DNA from: CBDBIG01 sp965205845 [NCBI: bacterium]
Lineage (GTDB): Bacteria; SAR324
Assembly (NCBI GenBank): GCA_965205845.1
Contig: CBDBIG010000004.1
Coordinates: 124,001-188,000 of the forward strand
Reading direction: 5' to 3'
Length of the DNA stretch: 64,000 nt
Shown here: positions 56,291 through 64,000 of the stretch, piece by piece
Numbering within the stretch: position 1 is the first letter of the stretch
How the letters are laid out: each line of letters begins with the position of its first letter
Notes under the pieces: model-generated
What the model was told of the DNA's origin: nothing
Seen by the model: only the letters and a program-made list of their open reading frames with translations
Database searches by the model: none
Position numbers and translations under genes: made by a program

Positions 56291-57940
56291 ATGCCTTCCA
56301 TCCGCGAGTTGCACTATGGTGACAACCTAGAGGTGCTGCGCGAACGCGTGGCGGATGAGAGTGTGGATTTAATCTACCTTGACCCGCCGTTTAACTCTAA
56401 GCGTAATTACAACCTGCTGTTCACCGATGAAGGAGGCTCGCCTGCTGCAGCGCAAGCCTTGGCTTTTGAAGACCATTGGCAGTGGGATGGCAAGGCAGCC
56501 TTAGAGTTTAAGCAGGCGCTGGATGTTAACAACCTCATCTTGTGCAATCTGCTGGAGGGGCTAAAAGCCTTTTTGGGGGGAACAGGCATGCTGGCCTTAC
56601 CTCCCTTGCCCTGCGCTTGTGCGAGATGCACCGCGTGCTTAAGCCCGCGGGCTGCTTGTATCTGCACTGCGACCCCACCGCCAGCCATTATTTAAAACTG
56701 GTGCTAGATGCGGTGTTTGGTCATGTGGGGTTTCGCAATGAGATTAGCTGGAAGCGCACATCCGCCCACAGCGATGGGCGGCAAGGGCGCAAAAACTATG
56801 GCGCTATCCGCGATGTGCTTTTGTTTTACACCAAAAGCACCACCTACACATGGAACGCACAGTATACGCCGTATGACCAAGGCTACCTAGACAAGATGTA
56901 TCGGCATATAGAACCCAATACGCAGCGCCGGTATCGTCTGGATAACCTCACAGGGCCCGGCGGTGCAGACAAAGGCAACCCTGTGTATGCGTTTATGGGG
57001 GGTAACCCGTGCATGGCACTATTCACACGAGAACATGAAACGCCTACACGCACAAGGGCGCATTGTGCAAAGCAGCCCTGGGGCTGTGCCTGCCTACAAG
57101 CGCTACCTAGACGAGATTCCAGGGGTGCCCTTGCAAAATACCTGGGATGACATCTCCCCTGCCAGCAAAAATGAGCGCATGGGCTACCCCACCCAAAAGC
57201 CGCTGGCTTTGCTGGAGCGCATCATTAAAGCCAGCAGCAACCCTGGCGATGTGGTGCTTGACCCTTACTGCGGCTGCGGCACAGCGGTGGATGCCGCTGA
57301 AAGCACCAACCGCCAGTGGATAGGGATTGACATCACCCACCTGGCCATCAATGTGATTGAAAAACGCCTGTGGCTCCGCCACCCGCAGATGATTGCCTCG
57401 CAGATAAATCTTAAAGGCAAAGCCCTGGTGCGCATTTATGGCAGGCCTAAAGACGCTGCCTCTGCTAAGCGCTTAGCAAAAGAAGACCCGCACGGCTTTG
57501 AGCAGTGGGTGTGTGGGCGCCTGGGCGTTTCACAATACACCCCTGCCAGCAAAGACGGCGGCATGGATGGCATCATCCGCTTTCCTGCGGGGCACAAGGG
57601 CACGCAAAAAGCCTTGGTGGAGGTGAAAGGCGGCAAAAATGTAGGGGTGAACTCTGTGCGCGCCTTGAAAGGGGTGGTGGAAAAGGAGCGGGCAGCAATC
57701 GGCTTGCTCGTATGCCTAAGCGCCCCTAGCAACGCGATGCGTGCAAAAACCGCCCATGCAGGCGTGTTTGCCCTGCCTGATGGCACAAGCGCGCCTAAGA
57801 TACAGGTGTTTTCCCTAGAAGAGTGGGCAACAGGCAAAAACCAGCCCCGCATTCCTAACCATCAGTTGGCTTTGCCCTTTGAGGCAGCCACGCCCGCCCC
57901 GCAAAAACAATCCTCCTCTCAACTGCCCTTGCTGCCTTAA
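56291..57940 (+). pseudogene. Beta-class DNA methyltransferase fused to Mrr-like nuclease domain, frameshifted
   Basis: From ATG 56291: HYGDNLEVLRERVADESVDLIYLDPPFNSKRNY gives catalytic motif DPPF first. RVLKPAGCLYLHCDPTASHY and KNYGAIRDVLLFYTK follow, then MGYPTQKPLALLERII and DPYCGCGTAVDAA (SAM motif) last, the beta-class order. The C-terminal 170 residues contain GGMDGIIRFPAGHKG and ALVEVKGGKNVG, a D...ExK signature of Mrr-type endonucleases. Shifts are at about 56600 and in a G6 run near 57002. Methylase plus nuclease in one chain suggests a compact restriction-modification or self-protection gene. Confidence 0.82.
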
Positions 57941-58279
57941 ACGGCCTTTTAAGCCCTTTTCCCTCCCCACCCCTTACCTACTTCCCTACAAAAATTTTCT
58001 GCAACGAAAAGCAACGCCGTTAAACGGTTTTGCAACGGGGTTTTTTTACAGTGCAAGCGCGCCACGCTAAAATGCGCTGTGCTGGCTTGCAAAATATCCA
58101 AGCACTTTGGCTTAAACCTTTCCCATAGCGCACGCGCACGCACCAAAGCGCGCTTTGCTGCCCTGCAAAATACCCTCGTCAGCCTCTGCCAATGAGCAGA
58201 GGCTGCTACACAAAAACACGAAAACAGGCGTGCGCTAACGCAACCTTTTTTGTGTTTTTTTCTGCCCCATCATAGGGGC
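57941..58279. other. Intergenic region with one hairpin
   Basis: About 340 bases between the methylase-nuclease gene and the protease gene, poor in open frames. It includes runs of T and the perfect hairpin at 58180-58205. A late promoter may lie here, but none is obvious. Confidence 0.5.
58180..58205. terminator. Perfect hairpin before the protease gene
   Basis: CAGCCTCTGC, loop CAATGA, GCAGAGGCTG: a 10-bp perfect stem with a 6-nt loop. There is no immediate T-run on the plus strand. It probably ends transcripts of the upstream genes or stabilises an mRNA 3' end. Confidence 0.45.
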
Positions 58280-59336
58280 ATGAAAACACCAACCACCAAA
58301 AAAGCCGAGATGCCTGCCCTGTGCATGGCACTGGATGATGTCCTTGACGCCGTGAAAGAAGGTGATGTGCCCGAGTGGATACCGCTTTTGCCCAAAGGAG
58401 ACACCATCAAAGGGCGCTCGGGGCAAACATGGGCACTGAAAAACCCCGAAAAGGTTATCCGCGCCAGTTTTAGCAACCTGCCCAAAATCCCCTTGGATTG
58501 GAACCACCAGACCCAGTTGCGCTTCGCGGAGCGGAACGAGGCTGCCGCGGCGGGGTGGATTGTGAAGATGGAAGTGCGCGATGGCGGCATCTGGGGCAGG
58601 GTGGAGTGGACAGTCGGTGGGGCATTTAGCGTGGAGAGTAAGCAATATCGCTATATTAGCCCCGTGTTTTTGCACTACGCGGCAGGCGAGCGCGAGATAG
58701 TGCGTATCACCTCAGCCGCACTTACCAACAACCCCGAACTCAAAATGAAAGCACTCAACACCGCAGCCACAGGAGGCAGCATGAAAGACAAGACACAACA
58801 ACCTGCAGCGGCTAGCGCCAGCCAAGATGCGCCAGCGCAGCCCCCTGCTGATACAAAAACAAACCCCGAGCCCGATGCACAGCAGCAAAAAGCAGCAACC
58901 AAGGCAGCCGCCTCTGCTGCTGAGCCGCAAGCGGGCGGGGCAACTGCTGGGCCCAGCATAGAGCAGTTAAAAGCCAAGTGCGCAGCGCTCTAGACCAGCA
59001 GGTGGAGGCTATGCAGCAAGCCCAGCACACAGAGCAAGTCAATGCGGCTGATAGCCCAGGCGCTGGAGACAAAGAAAATCACCCCGGCTAGCGCAGACTA
59101 CCACCGCGCTTGCTGCAGCACGGCCGAGGGGCTAAAGGCCTTTACGGCGTATTGCAGCGCCGCCCCCACCCTGCTGGCAGACAACATGGTGGCCGCAGGC
59201 GCCCCAGGCGAAGGCGCGCAGGGCGCAAGCAGGCATTACCGCCAGCCAAAATACCATGTGCAGCGCTTTGGGGATTGACCCCGAGAAGTTTGCCGCCAGC
59301 AAAAAAGACCTTCAAAAGCGAGGAGTGAAAGTATGA
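58280..59336 (+). pseudogene. Mu gpI-like prohead protease/scaffold, frameshifted
   Basis: From ATG 58280: PEWIPLLPKGDTIKGRSGQTW, IPLDWNHQTQLRF, AAAAGWIVKMEVRDGGIWGRVEWT and YRYISPVFLHY are the conserved protease part. A scaffold-like Ala/Gln/Pro linker follows. The C-terminal pieces AQALETKKITPASADYHRA and LGIDPEKFAASKKDLQKRG lie in other frames, with breaks near 58990, 59040 and 59250. In Mu the protease matures the head and its C-terminal part is the scaffold. The final TGA overlaps the next ATG. Confidence 0.85.
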
Positions 59337-59557
59337 CAGCCTTATCAGCAGACAGGAAAACCCCACAGCGTGATGGAGTGGACAGCGTCCACCCCCTGGC
59401 GGCCAGCACCACCATTTATGCGGGCAGCATGGTCGCCCTGGATGCTAGCGGCGACGCCAAGCCTGCCACCAAGGCGGCAGACACTGTCATCATTGTGGAC
59501 TTAAGCGCATTAACCGCTTGGCAAAAGCCGACATGCGCAATCTGCTGGGTGCGGTAG
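59333..59557 (+). pseudogene. Mu gp33-like protein, truncated by deletion
   Basis: MTALSADRKTPQRDGVDSVH and IYAGSMVALDASGDAKPA match the start of the small Mu gp33-type head gene. After about residue 55 the frame runs into sequence belonging to the gpG gene in another frame. In Mu-like phages the major head protein (gpT) and gp35-36 lie between these genes; they are missing here. Confidence 0.65.
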
Positions 59558-59910
59558 GGGCAGAACTGGAGAGCCAAACCCGCAGGCGCATTGCAGAAGA
59601 AAAAGAAAGCCCTGAAGGCAAGCCGTGGGCAGCATGGAGCGAGGGATATGCCCGCACACGCCACTCAGGCCACGGCCTGCTGGTAGGGGAAGGGGCGCTG
59701 CTGGATAGCATTGCCTACGCCGTGTCCAGCGATGGCTCTGTGGTGGTGGGCAGCAACCTGGTGTATGCCGCTATCCACCAGTTTGGCGGCGCAGAGGCGG
59801 GCAAGCCAGGCTTACCACCAGCACGCCCTTATCTGGGCTTAAGCGCAGAAAACACAAGGGATGTTGAGGGGGTGATAGAAGGTTTTTTTGAAGAGGTGCT
59901 GCATGGCTGA
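59518..59910 (+). CDS. Mu gpG-like virion morphogenesis (tail completion) protein, 5' end altered
   Basis: About 130 residues. LLGAVGAELESQTRRRIAEEK, SPEGKPWAAWSEGYARTRH, GHGLLVGEGALLDSIAYAV, YAAIHQFGGAEAG and PARPYLGLSAEN are the typical gpG pattern. The normal ATG region is replaced by the deletion joint with the gp33-like gene; TTG 59518 is the only likely start. It overlaps the gp37-like gene. Confidence 0.75.
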   Translation: MAKADMRNLLGAVGAELESQTRRRIAEEKESPEGKPWAAWSEGYARTRHSGHGLLVGEGALLDSIAYAVSSDGSVVVGSNLVYAAIHQFGGAEAGKPGLPPARPYLGLSAENTRDVEGVIEGFFEEVLHG

Positions 59911-60456
59911 AGAAACAGCAGCGCCAGGCTTGCACGGGTTATTAACAGCCACGGTAGCTGCGCTGAAAACAGGCTTGCACGGGCTAAAAGGCGGGGTAGA
60001 AACCCACGGGGGCGTTTTACCGCTGAGAGCCTAAGCCGCTATGCCGCGCATACGCCAGCCGTGCGCGTAGCCGTGCTAGGGGTGGAGCGCAGCGAGTGCA
60101 CCAACTTTGGCAAAGTGTGGCTTTATCCCCGCCTTGGCGCCTTTGTGCTGGCCTCAGGGCAACAGCGGGCAAGCCAAGCGCTGGAAATCAGCACCGCTCT
60201 CTCCGTGCTGGTGGCAGGTAATTAATGGGGGCTTGGCTGGGTGCATCTGCCAGAGGAGGTGCGCTGCGATAACCTTTACGATGCCAAAACGGATAAAACA
60301 GGGGTGGCCATCTGGGCAACCACTTGGCGCCAGCGCATAGAGATAGAGCCCCAGCAAGCCTTAGACACCTTTGCCACCCTTAGCACCAACTGGGGCAATG
60401 GCACAACCGATGATATAGCCACAGAGGAGGCACGGCATGGAACAGATATGGGTTAA
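59903..60456 (+). pseudogene. Mu gp37-like tail protein (DUF1834), broken
   Basis: From ATG 59903 the first frame ends after 43 residues. The next frame continues AESLSRYAAHTPAVRVAVLG, LYPRLGAFVLASGQQRA, then an in-frame TAA after VLVAGN (about 60223), then WVHLPEEVRCDNLYDAKTDK and GVAIWATTWRQRIEIEP. So there is one frameshift near 60027 and one nonsense codon. The order before gp38 and sheath agrees with Mu. Confidence 0.78.
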
Positions 60457-61400
60457 GCCCGCTGAGGGGCTTAAGGTTTACAACATCCAAACCAATCAAG
60501 ACCACTGCCACGAAGGCGAGTGGGTGGCAAGCACACCTTATATCCGGCGGCGCATTGCCACAGGTGAACTGGTAGCGTTTAATCACATCCCCGTGGGGCT
60601 GCAGGTGCCGGCGGGGCAGTATGTGGAGTTTGACAGCAGCCAAGCGGGCGCCAGCACGCAAGGCCGCCGCCTGCTGGTGATTGGCCAAGTGGCCGCAGAA
60701 GGGGAGGCCGCTGCAGGCGAGGTGATGCGCGTTGACAGCACCGAGGCCGTGGCAGGCTTGTTTGGGGCAGGCAGCCAAGTGGGCGCAATGGCGCGCGCTG
60801 CCAAGGCTGCACACCCCACGGGCGAGGTATGGGCGCTGCCTTTGGCAGATGCCACAGGGGCAGCCAAAGCCACGGCTACTATCACGGTGAGCGCAGACAA
60901 CGCCAAGGCAGGCACCATTGCTCTTTATGTTGCTGGGCAGCGTGTGGCGGTGGGGGTGGCTGAAGGCGCCGATGCCAGTGCGATTGCCGCGGCCGTTAAA
61001 ACCGCTTGCGATAACGCCGCCCCTGCCTTGCCTGTGGTGGCGGAGTGCCGTTGCTGGCGTAGCCACCCTCACGGCGCACTGGGGCGGCACCACAGGCAAC
61101 AGCATTGACCTGCAGCACAGTTATCACACAGGCGAGCGGCTGCCTGAGGGCGTCTCCCTTGCTCTAACGGCCTTCACAGGCGGGGCAGCCGACCCTGATA
61201 TAAGCGCTGCGCTCACCGCCTTAGGCGATGCGCACTACCACACGCTTAGCATGCCCTACACAGATGGCGCTGCTGTGCGGACGCTGGCGCTAGGCTCTGC
61301 AGAAAGAGGCGCAACCGCCACCAGAGCGCTTATCTCAAGGCTTACCTCACATGAAAATGTGAGAAAACTAGACGCCCTAGAAGCGCATGGCGTGAGCGCC
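60437..61400 (+). pseudogene. gp38-tail sheath (gpL) fusion, truncated
   Basis: The first 47 residues (MEQIWVKPAEGLKVYN, TPYIRRRIATGELV) are gp38/DUF2635. Without a stop the frame continues AFNHIPVGLQVPAGQYVEFDSS, RLLVIGQVAAEGEA, LFGAGSQVGAMARA and EVWALPLADATG, the start of the tail sheath protein. A shift near 61050 leads to VATLTAHWGGTTGNSID and LPEGVSLALTAFTGG, DAHYHTLSMPYTD. The sheath C-terminal half is deleted. AGGAGG precedes the ATG. Confidence 0.82.
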
Positions 61401-61401
61401 A

Positions 61402-61962
61402 CAGGGCGAGAACGGCCGCCTGCGCGGCGTGATTGACATTATGGCAGACATCGCCACCCTTACCAAAGGCGAGCGCGGCAAAAGCGTGGCCGTTGCAGAA
61501 GTGCTGGGCATCGGGGAAACCGAACTGCCCCTGTTTTTGAGCATGCTCTCAAAAGAAGGGCTGGCAAAAGCGCGCACACTCTCTAATGTAAAATACGACC
61601 TCAACGCCCTCAAAAGCCAAGCCGAGCCCCTAAAGGCCACAGGCAAGGCCGCTATCAATAGGCAGCAAGCAAAACTGCAGGAAGGGGCTAGTGAGATGTT
61701 TAATACCTTTACCAACGGGGTTAGGGCGTTAAATGAGTTTAGGCAAAACGCCCAAAAGAAAAAAGCAGAGGAGAAAAGTGTTATCGGCAGGCTCAACAGC
61801 GGCGATGTAAGCGCTATTCCAGAGGCAGAGGGCTTGCAAAAGGAAGGGCGGGGAGGTGATGCGCTCAACAATGCTTTGCTGCGGCTTCAACTGCAGCAAA
61901 AAGCAGCGCAACCGCCCCCGCAAGGCAGCCTTGGGGGCGGGCGGGCGGCCTTCTCCCCGTAA
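61402..61962 (+). pseudogene. C-terminal end of tail tape measure protein
   Basis: The frame reads GENGRLRGVIDIMADIATLT, KGERGKSVAVAEVLGIGETE and then Lys/Ala/Gln-rich helices to a TAA at 61960. This is the end of a Mu-like tape measure protein; the long coiled-coil part is missing because a deletion joins it to the sheath. The tail tube and chaperone genes expected between them are absent. Confidence 0.7.
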
Positions 61963-62071
61963 CGGTGAACTTAAGCGCGGGCTCGGTGAGAGCCCTTACA
62001 CAGGCAGTGCGCAAAGGCATGAAGCAGGAAACCCCCTTTTTACACAACACAGGAGACATTACAAAACTGGT

Positions 62072-62399
62072 ATGAAAAACACCTTTGTTTTACTGATATT
62101 CCTCATGCTGGCAGGGCTTTGCCAGCCAGCCCACGCCCACACTCCAACCAAGGTGCAGTGTGCTCAAATGTGGAAATCTTTTGAATTCGTAAAAAAGGAT
62201 TTGAGTGAGATTGCGAATGTGTTGCGTGCGGCAGCCAGAAACGCAAAGGAAGAGGGGGGGGATAGCATCTCAAATCACCCTGAATGAGGCAGCGAGGTTA
62301 GATAGCGACTATAAGGAGATGATTAAAACACTCATCATTGCCCTTGGCATTGCCCCAGACACCCCGATTTTTAAGGGAACAAGTGAGGGGAAACCTTAG
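62072..62399 (+). pseudogene. Small exported protein, frameshifted at a G8 run
   Basis: MKNTFVLLIFLMLAGLCQPAHA is a clear signal peptide (22 residues). HTPTKVQCAQMWKSFEFV follows. The first frame stops at 62287. After the run of eight G at 62254-62261 a second frame gives IASQITLNEAARLDSDYKEM to a TAG at 62397-62399. The joined product is about 108 residues. An exported protein inside a tail gene cluster is probably a cargo (moron) gene. Function unknown. Confidence 0.55.
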
Positions 62400-62440
62400 G
62401 CCCACAGGCCATGAGCACCCGGAGAAAGCCTGGGGCAAAA

Positions 62441-62584
62441 ATGGCTTTGAGCGTTATTCAAGGCATACTGGCAAACCCAGGCGGGCTTACCCGATGGGAT
62501 ATCATCAGCCCAACCGAGGCTATTTCCCCAGAAAAAGGGGTGCTTCCCGTGCTTGGCAATGTTGCGTTTGGAGCAGGAGACTAA
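62441..62584 (+). pseudogene. Possible C-terminal remnant of baseplate protein gp47
   Basis: A 47-residue frame (MALSVIQGILANPGGLTRWD, PTEAISPEKGVLPVLGNVAF) ends 4 bp before the gp48-like ATG. In Mu-like phages the gene before gp48 is the baseplate J protein gp47, and the PxxGxLPxLGxVxF ending is compatible with it. The similarity is weak. Confidence 0.35.
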
Positions 62585-62588
62585 GGCG

Positions 62589-63009
62589 ATGCCAAGTCAA
62601 GCGCAACACACAAAAGCGATGCAGCCAACTCCTGCCCCCAGGCAAGGCTTGGCCAAGGGGGGCGGATGCCGTCCTTACGGGCGTGCTCAGAGCATGGGCG
62701 GGCGAATGGGCAAGGGTTGATGCACGTGTCGCCCAATGCTTGGCAGAGGCCTTGCCCAGCTATGCGGACGAATTGTTAGCCGAGTGGGAAGGGGTGCTGG
62801 GCTTGGAAACCAGCACTGCCAGCGTGCCCTTACGCCAAGCAAGGCTCGTTCAGCGACTGAGCAAAGGGCGCGCCTTGAATGATGAGAGTTTGGGTGCCCT
62901 AGCAAACTCCTTAGGCTGGCGTTTGACCTTTGCCTATTTTACCCCCTTAAAGGCTGCACACGGCACGTATAGGGGCAAGGCTTCACAGCCCAAACTGGGC
63001 GCATGTTAA
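62589..63009 (+). pseudogene. Mu gp48-like tail protein (DUF2313/YmfQ), frameshifted
   Basis: From ATG 62589 the first frame gives MPSQAQHTKAMQ. Then another frame gives LLPPGKAWPRGADAVLTGVL, ALPSYADELLAEWEGVLGLE and RQARLVQRLSKGRALNDESL, the core of the YmfQ/gp48 family involved in tail baseplate assembly. The shift is near 62625. The end runs into unrelated sequence. Confidence 0.75.
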
Positions 63010-63148
63010 GAAAATTACCTGCACCCAAGATACCCCTTTGAGCAGTCGATGAAAGCACCTTGCGCAGCAGCCTTAGGGCTTACCAACAAGCCCACAGCGT
63101 GTAGCTTATCGCAATTAAACAGGCTTAAAAAAGGAGCATCAAAAAACC

Positions 63149-63509
63149 ATGAGCGAAACCACCACACCCACCACCTGGGCAGAGCGCATTCCCCCTTTTG
63201 ATGAGGGCAACCCGATTGCGGGCAGATTGCCTACCCTGTTCACCGCCGATGGGCAAAATCTATGGCGTGCCTTGGTAATGGGTTTGGCACAGCAAACAGG
63301 TTTGCCAGCCAACGCGACCCACGCGCAAATCACCGCAGCGATGATGGCGCGCGTTGCCCTCACCGGGGAAATCCAAAACCTTTGCGGGGGCCAGTGCTCC
63401 CGGGGGCTGGTTGCTATGCAACGGCGCACGGGTTAGCAGCGTCACCTACGCGGGGTTGTTGGAGGTGCTTGGGCAGCGATACGCGCCCATTGAGGAAAAC
63501 AGCAGATGA
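63149..63509 (+). pseudogene. Hypothetical prophage protein, probably frameshifted
   Basis: From ATG 63149 (MSETTTPTTWAERIPPFDEG), with AAGGAG upstream, the frame runs 80-95 residues. A second frame (NGARVSSVTYAGLLEVLGQR) leads to a TGA at 63507-63509 that overlaps the next gene by ATGA. The two probably formed one protein of about 115 residues. No family recognised. Confidence 0.45.
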
Positions 63510-63967
63510 CCTAGAAAGCCCGCCTGCGCCCCGCCTCTTATGGTGGTGCGCCTTTTTTTGTGGAAGAGCACACTGCCGAAGGTGGGCGTAACACCGATGT
63601 TGAGGTGAGCCCGTTGGCAGCAGCATTGGGGTTGGCCAAAGACCTAGGCCCGATGCGTGAGGTGTATCATGTGGTGGCGATTGTGTTGGGGCAAAACTAC
63701 GATGAAGCACGCGATGCACTGTTGTTGCAACTGCGAGCTGGTGGGGCAGATGCACTCATTCACCCCCATTTGGGAGAGATGCAAGCACAGGTAGAAGCAT
63801 GGGTGTTAGAAGAAAGCAGCGAAGAAGGTGGGCTTGCTCGCTTTGAGATAACCTTTGTGGAAGCAGGCGAAGATGCCCCCTTAGAGATAGACAGCCAAGC
63901 AGGTCTAGCCCTCGCTCAAGCAGCAGCCAATCAAGCAGCCAAGGCGGGTTTTTTGGCCAAAGCCTAA
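63506..63967 (+). pseudogene. DNA circularisation protein N-terminal domain (Mu gpN-like), early stop
   Basis: From ATG 63506 the codons are Met-Thr-TAG-Lys-Ala-Arg, then LRPASYGGAPFFVEEHTAEGG, KDLGPMREVYHVVAIVLGQNY and RAGGADALIHPHLGEMQAQVE, typical of the DNA_circ_N family (Mu gpN, a tail/baseplate component). Relatives start M(S/T)W(R/K)..LRPAS, so TGG-to-TAG at codon 3 is likely. An internal GTG (63560) could give a shortened product. It ends in an Ala-rich stretch; the usual C-terminal part is missing. Confidence 0.72.
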
Positions 63968-64000
63968 GGGTTTGCTGGCGGGTTGGCAGCAGGGGCAACG

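Noticed and set aside
43876-64000. Prophage frameshifts explained only by sequencing error
   Set aside because: Neighbouring host genes of up to 2.7 kb (UPF0182, lon, HD-GYP) have no such breaks, and in-gene deletions and fusions accompany the shifts. Some single homopolymer shifts could still be errors.

Overview
The window reads as one chromosomal stretch of a Gram-negative, proteobacterial-looking organism. The evidence is a TAT-exported TRAP transporter, lipobox lipoproteins, a LolC/LolE-type permease, MnmG, Lon, RuvB, PBP4, MutM, an HD-GYP protein and a Mu-like prophage. I cannot fix the class from sequence alone. The organism appears to use selenocysteine, because its selD gene carries an in-frame UGA at the catalytic position, followed by a SECIS-like hairpin.

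Positions 1-38.8 kb are host backbone with intact genes. In order: an RCC1-repeat lipoprotein (cut by the left edge), galE, ruvB, a small lipoprotein, tRNA-Pro(TGG), a UPF0182 membrane protein, a TRAP transporter (dctP-dctQ-dctM, minus strand), mnmG, selD (selenoprotein), lon, a LolC/E-like permease, ilvD, a SAM methyltransferase, an ABC exporter, PBP4 (dacB), mutM, a small membrane protein, an acyl-CoA synthetase, an RbgA/YlqF-like GTPase, a GAF/HD-GYP protein, an acyl-CoA dehydrogenase and two glycosyltransferases of the TIGR04283/TIGR04282 pair.

The most unusual feature is a series of near-perfect tandem repeat arrays (units 86, 151, 83, about 225, 88 and 91 bp; 2-4 copies). Each spans or abuts a gene junction, often copying the last codons of a gene plus the spacer or the start of the next gene. 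Six such arrays lie in 64 kb, five in the host part and one in the prophage.

Positions 38.9-42.3 kb are a graveyard of restriction-modification and phage DNA on the minus strand: a broken type I hsdR with a 20-bp poly-C tract, the last codons of hsdS, a decayed D12-class adenine methylase and the C-terminal end of a second MuA transposase.

Positions 42.3-64 kb (running off the right edge) are a Mu-like prophage in advanced decay: nuclease-like protein, S24 repressor, Ner, MuA, MuB, small early genes, Gam, GemA, Mor-like regulator, DNA methylases, terminase, portal, gpF, protease, gpG, gp37, gp38/sheath, tape measure end, gp48 and a DNA-circularisation protein. At least fifteen frameshifts or stops and several deletion fusions (Dcm::terminase, gp33::gpG, gp38::sheath, sheath::tape measure) are visible, and no major capsid gene is present. 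The repressor-ner control region still looks intact, with repeated GTAAAA-type sites on both sides of the repressor gene.
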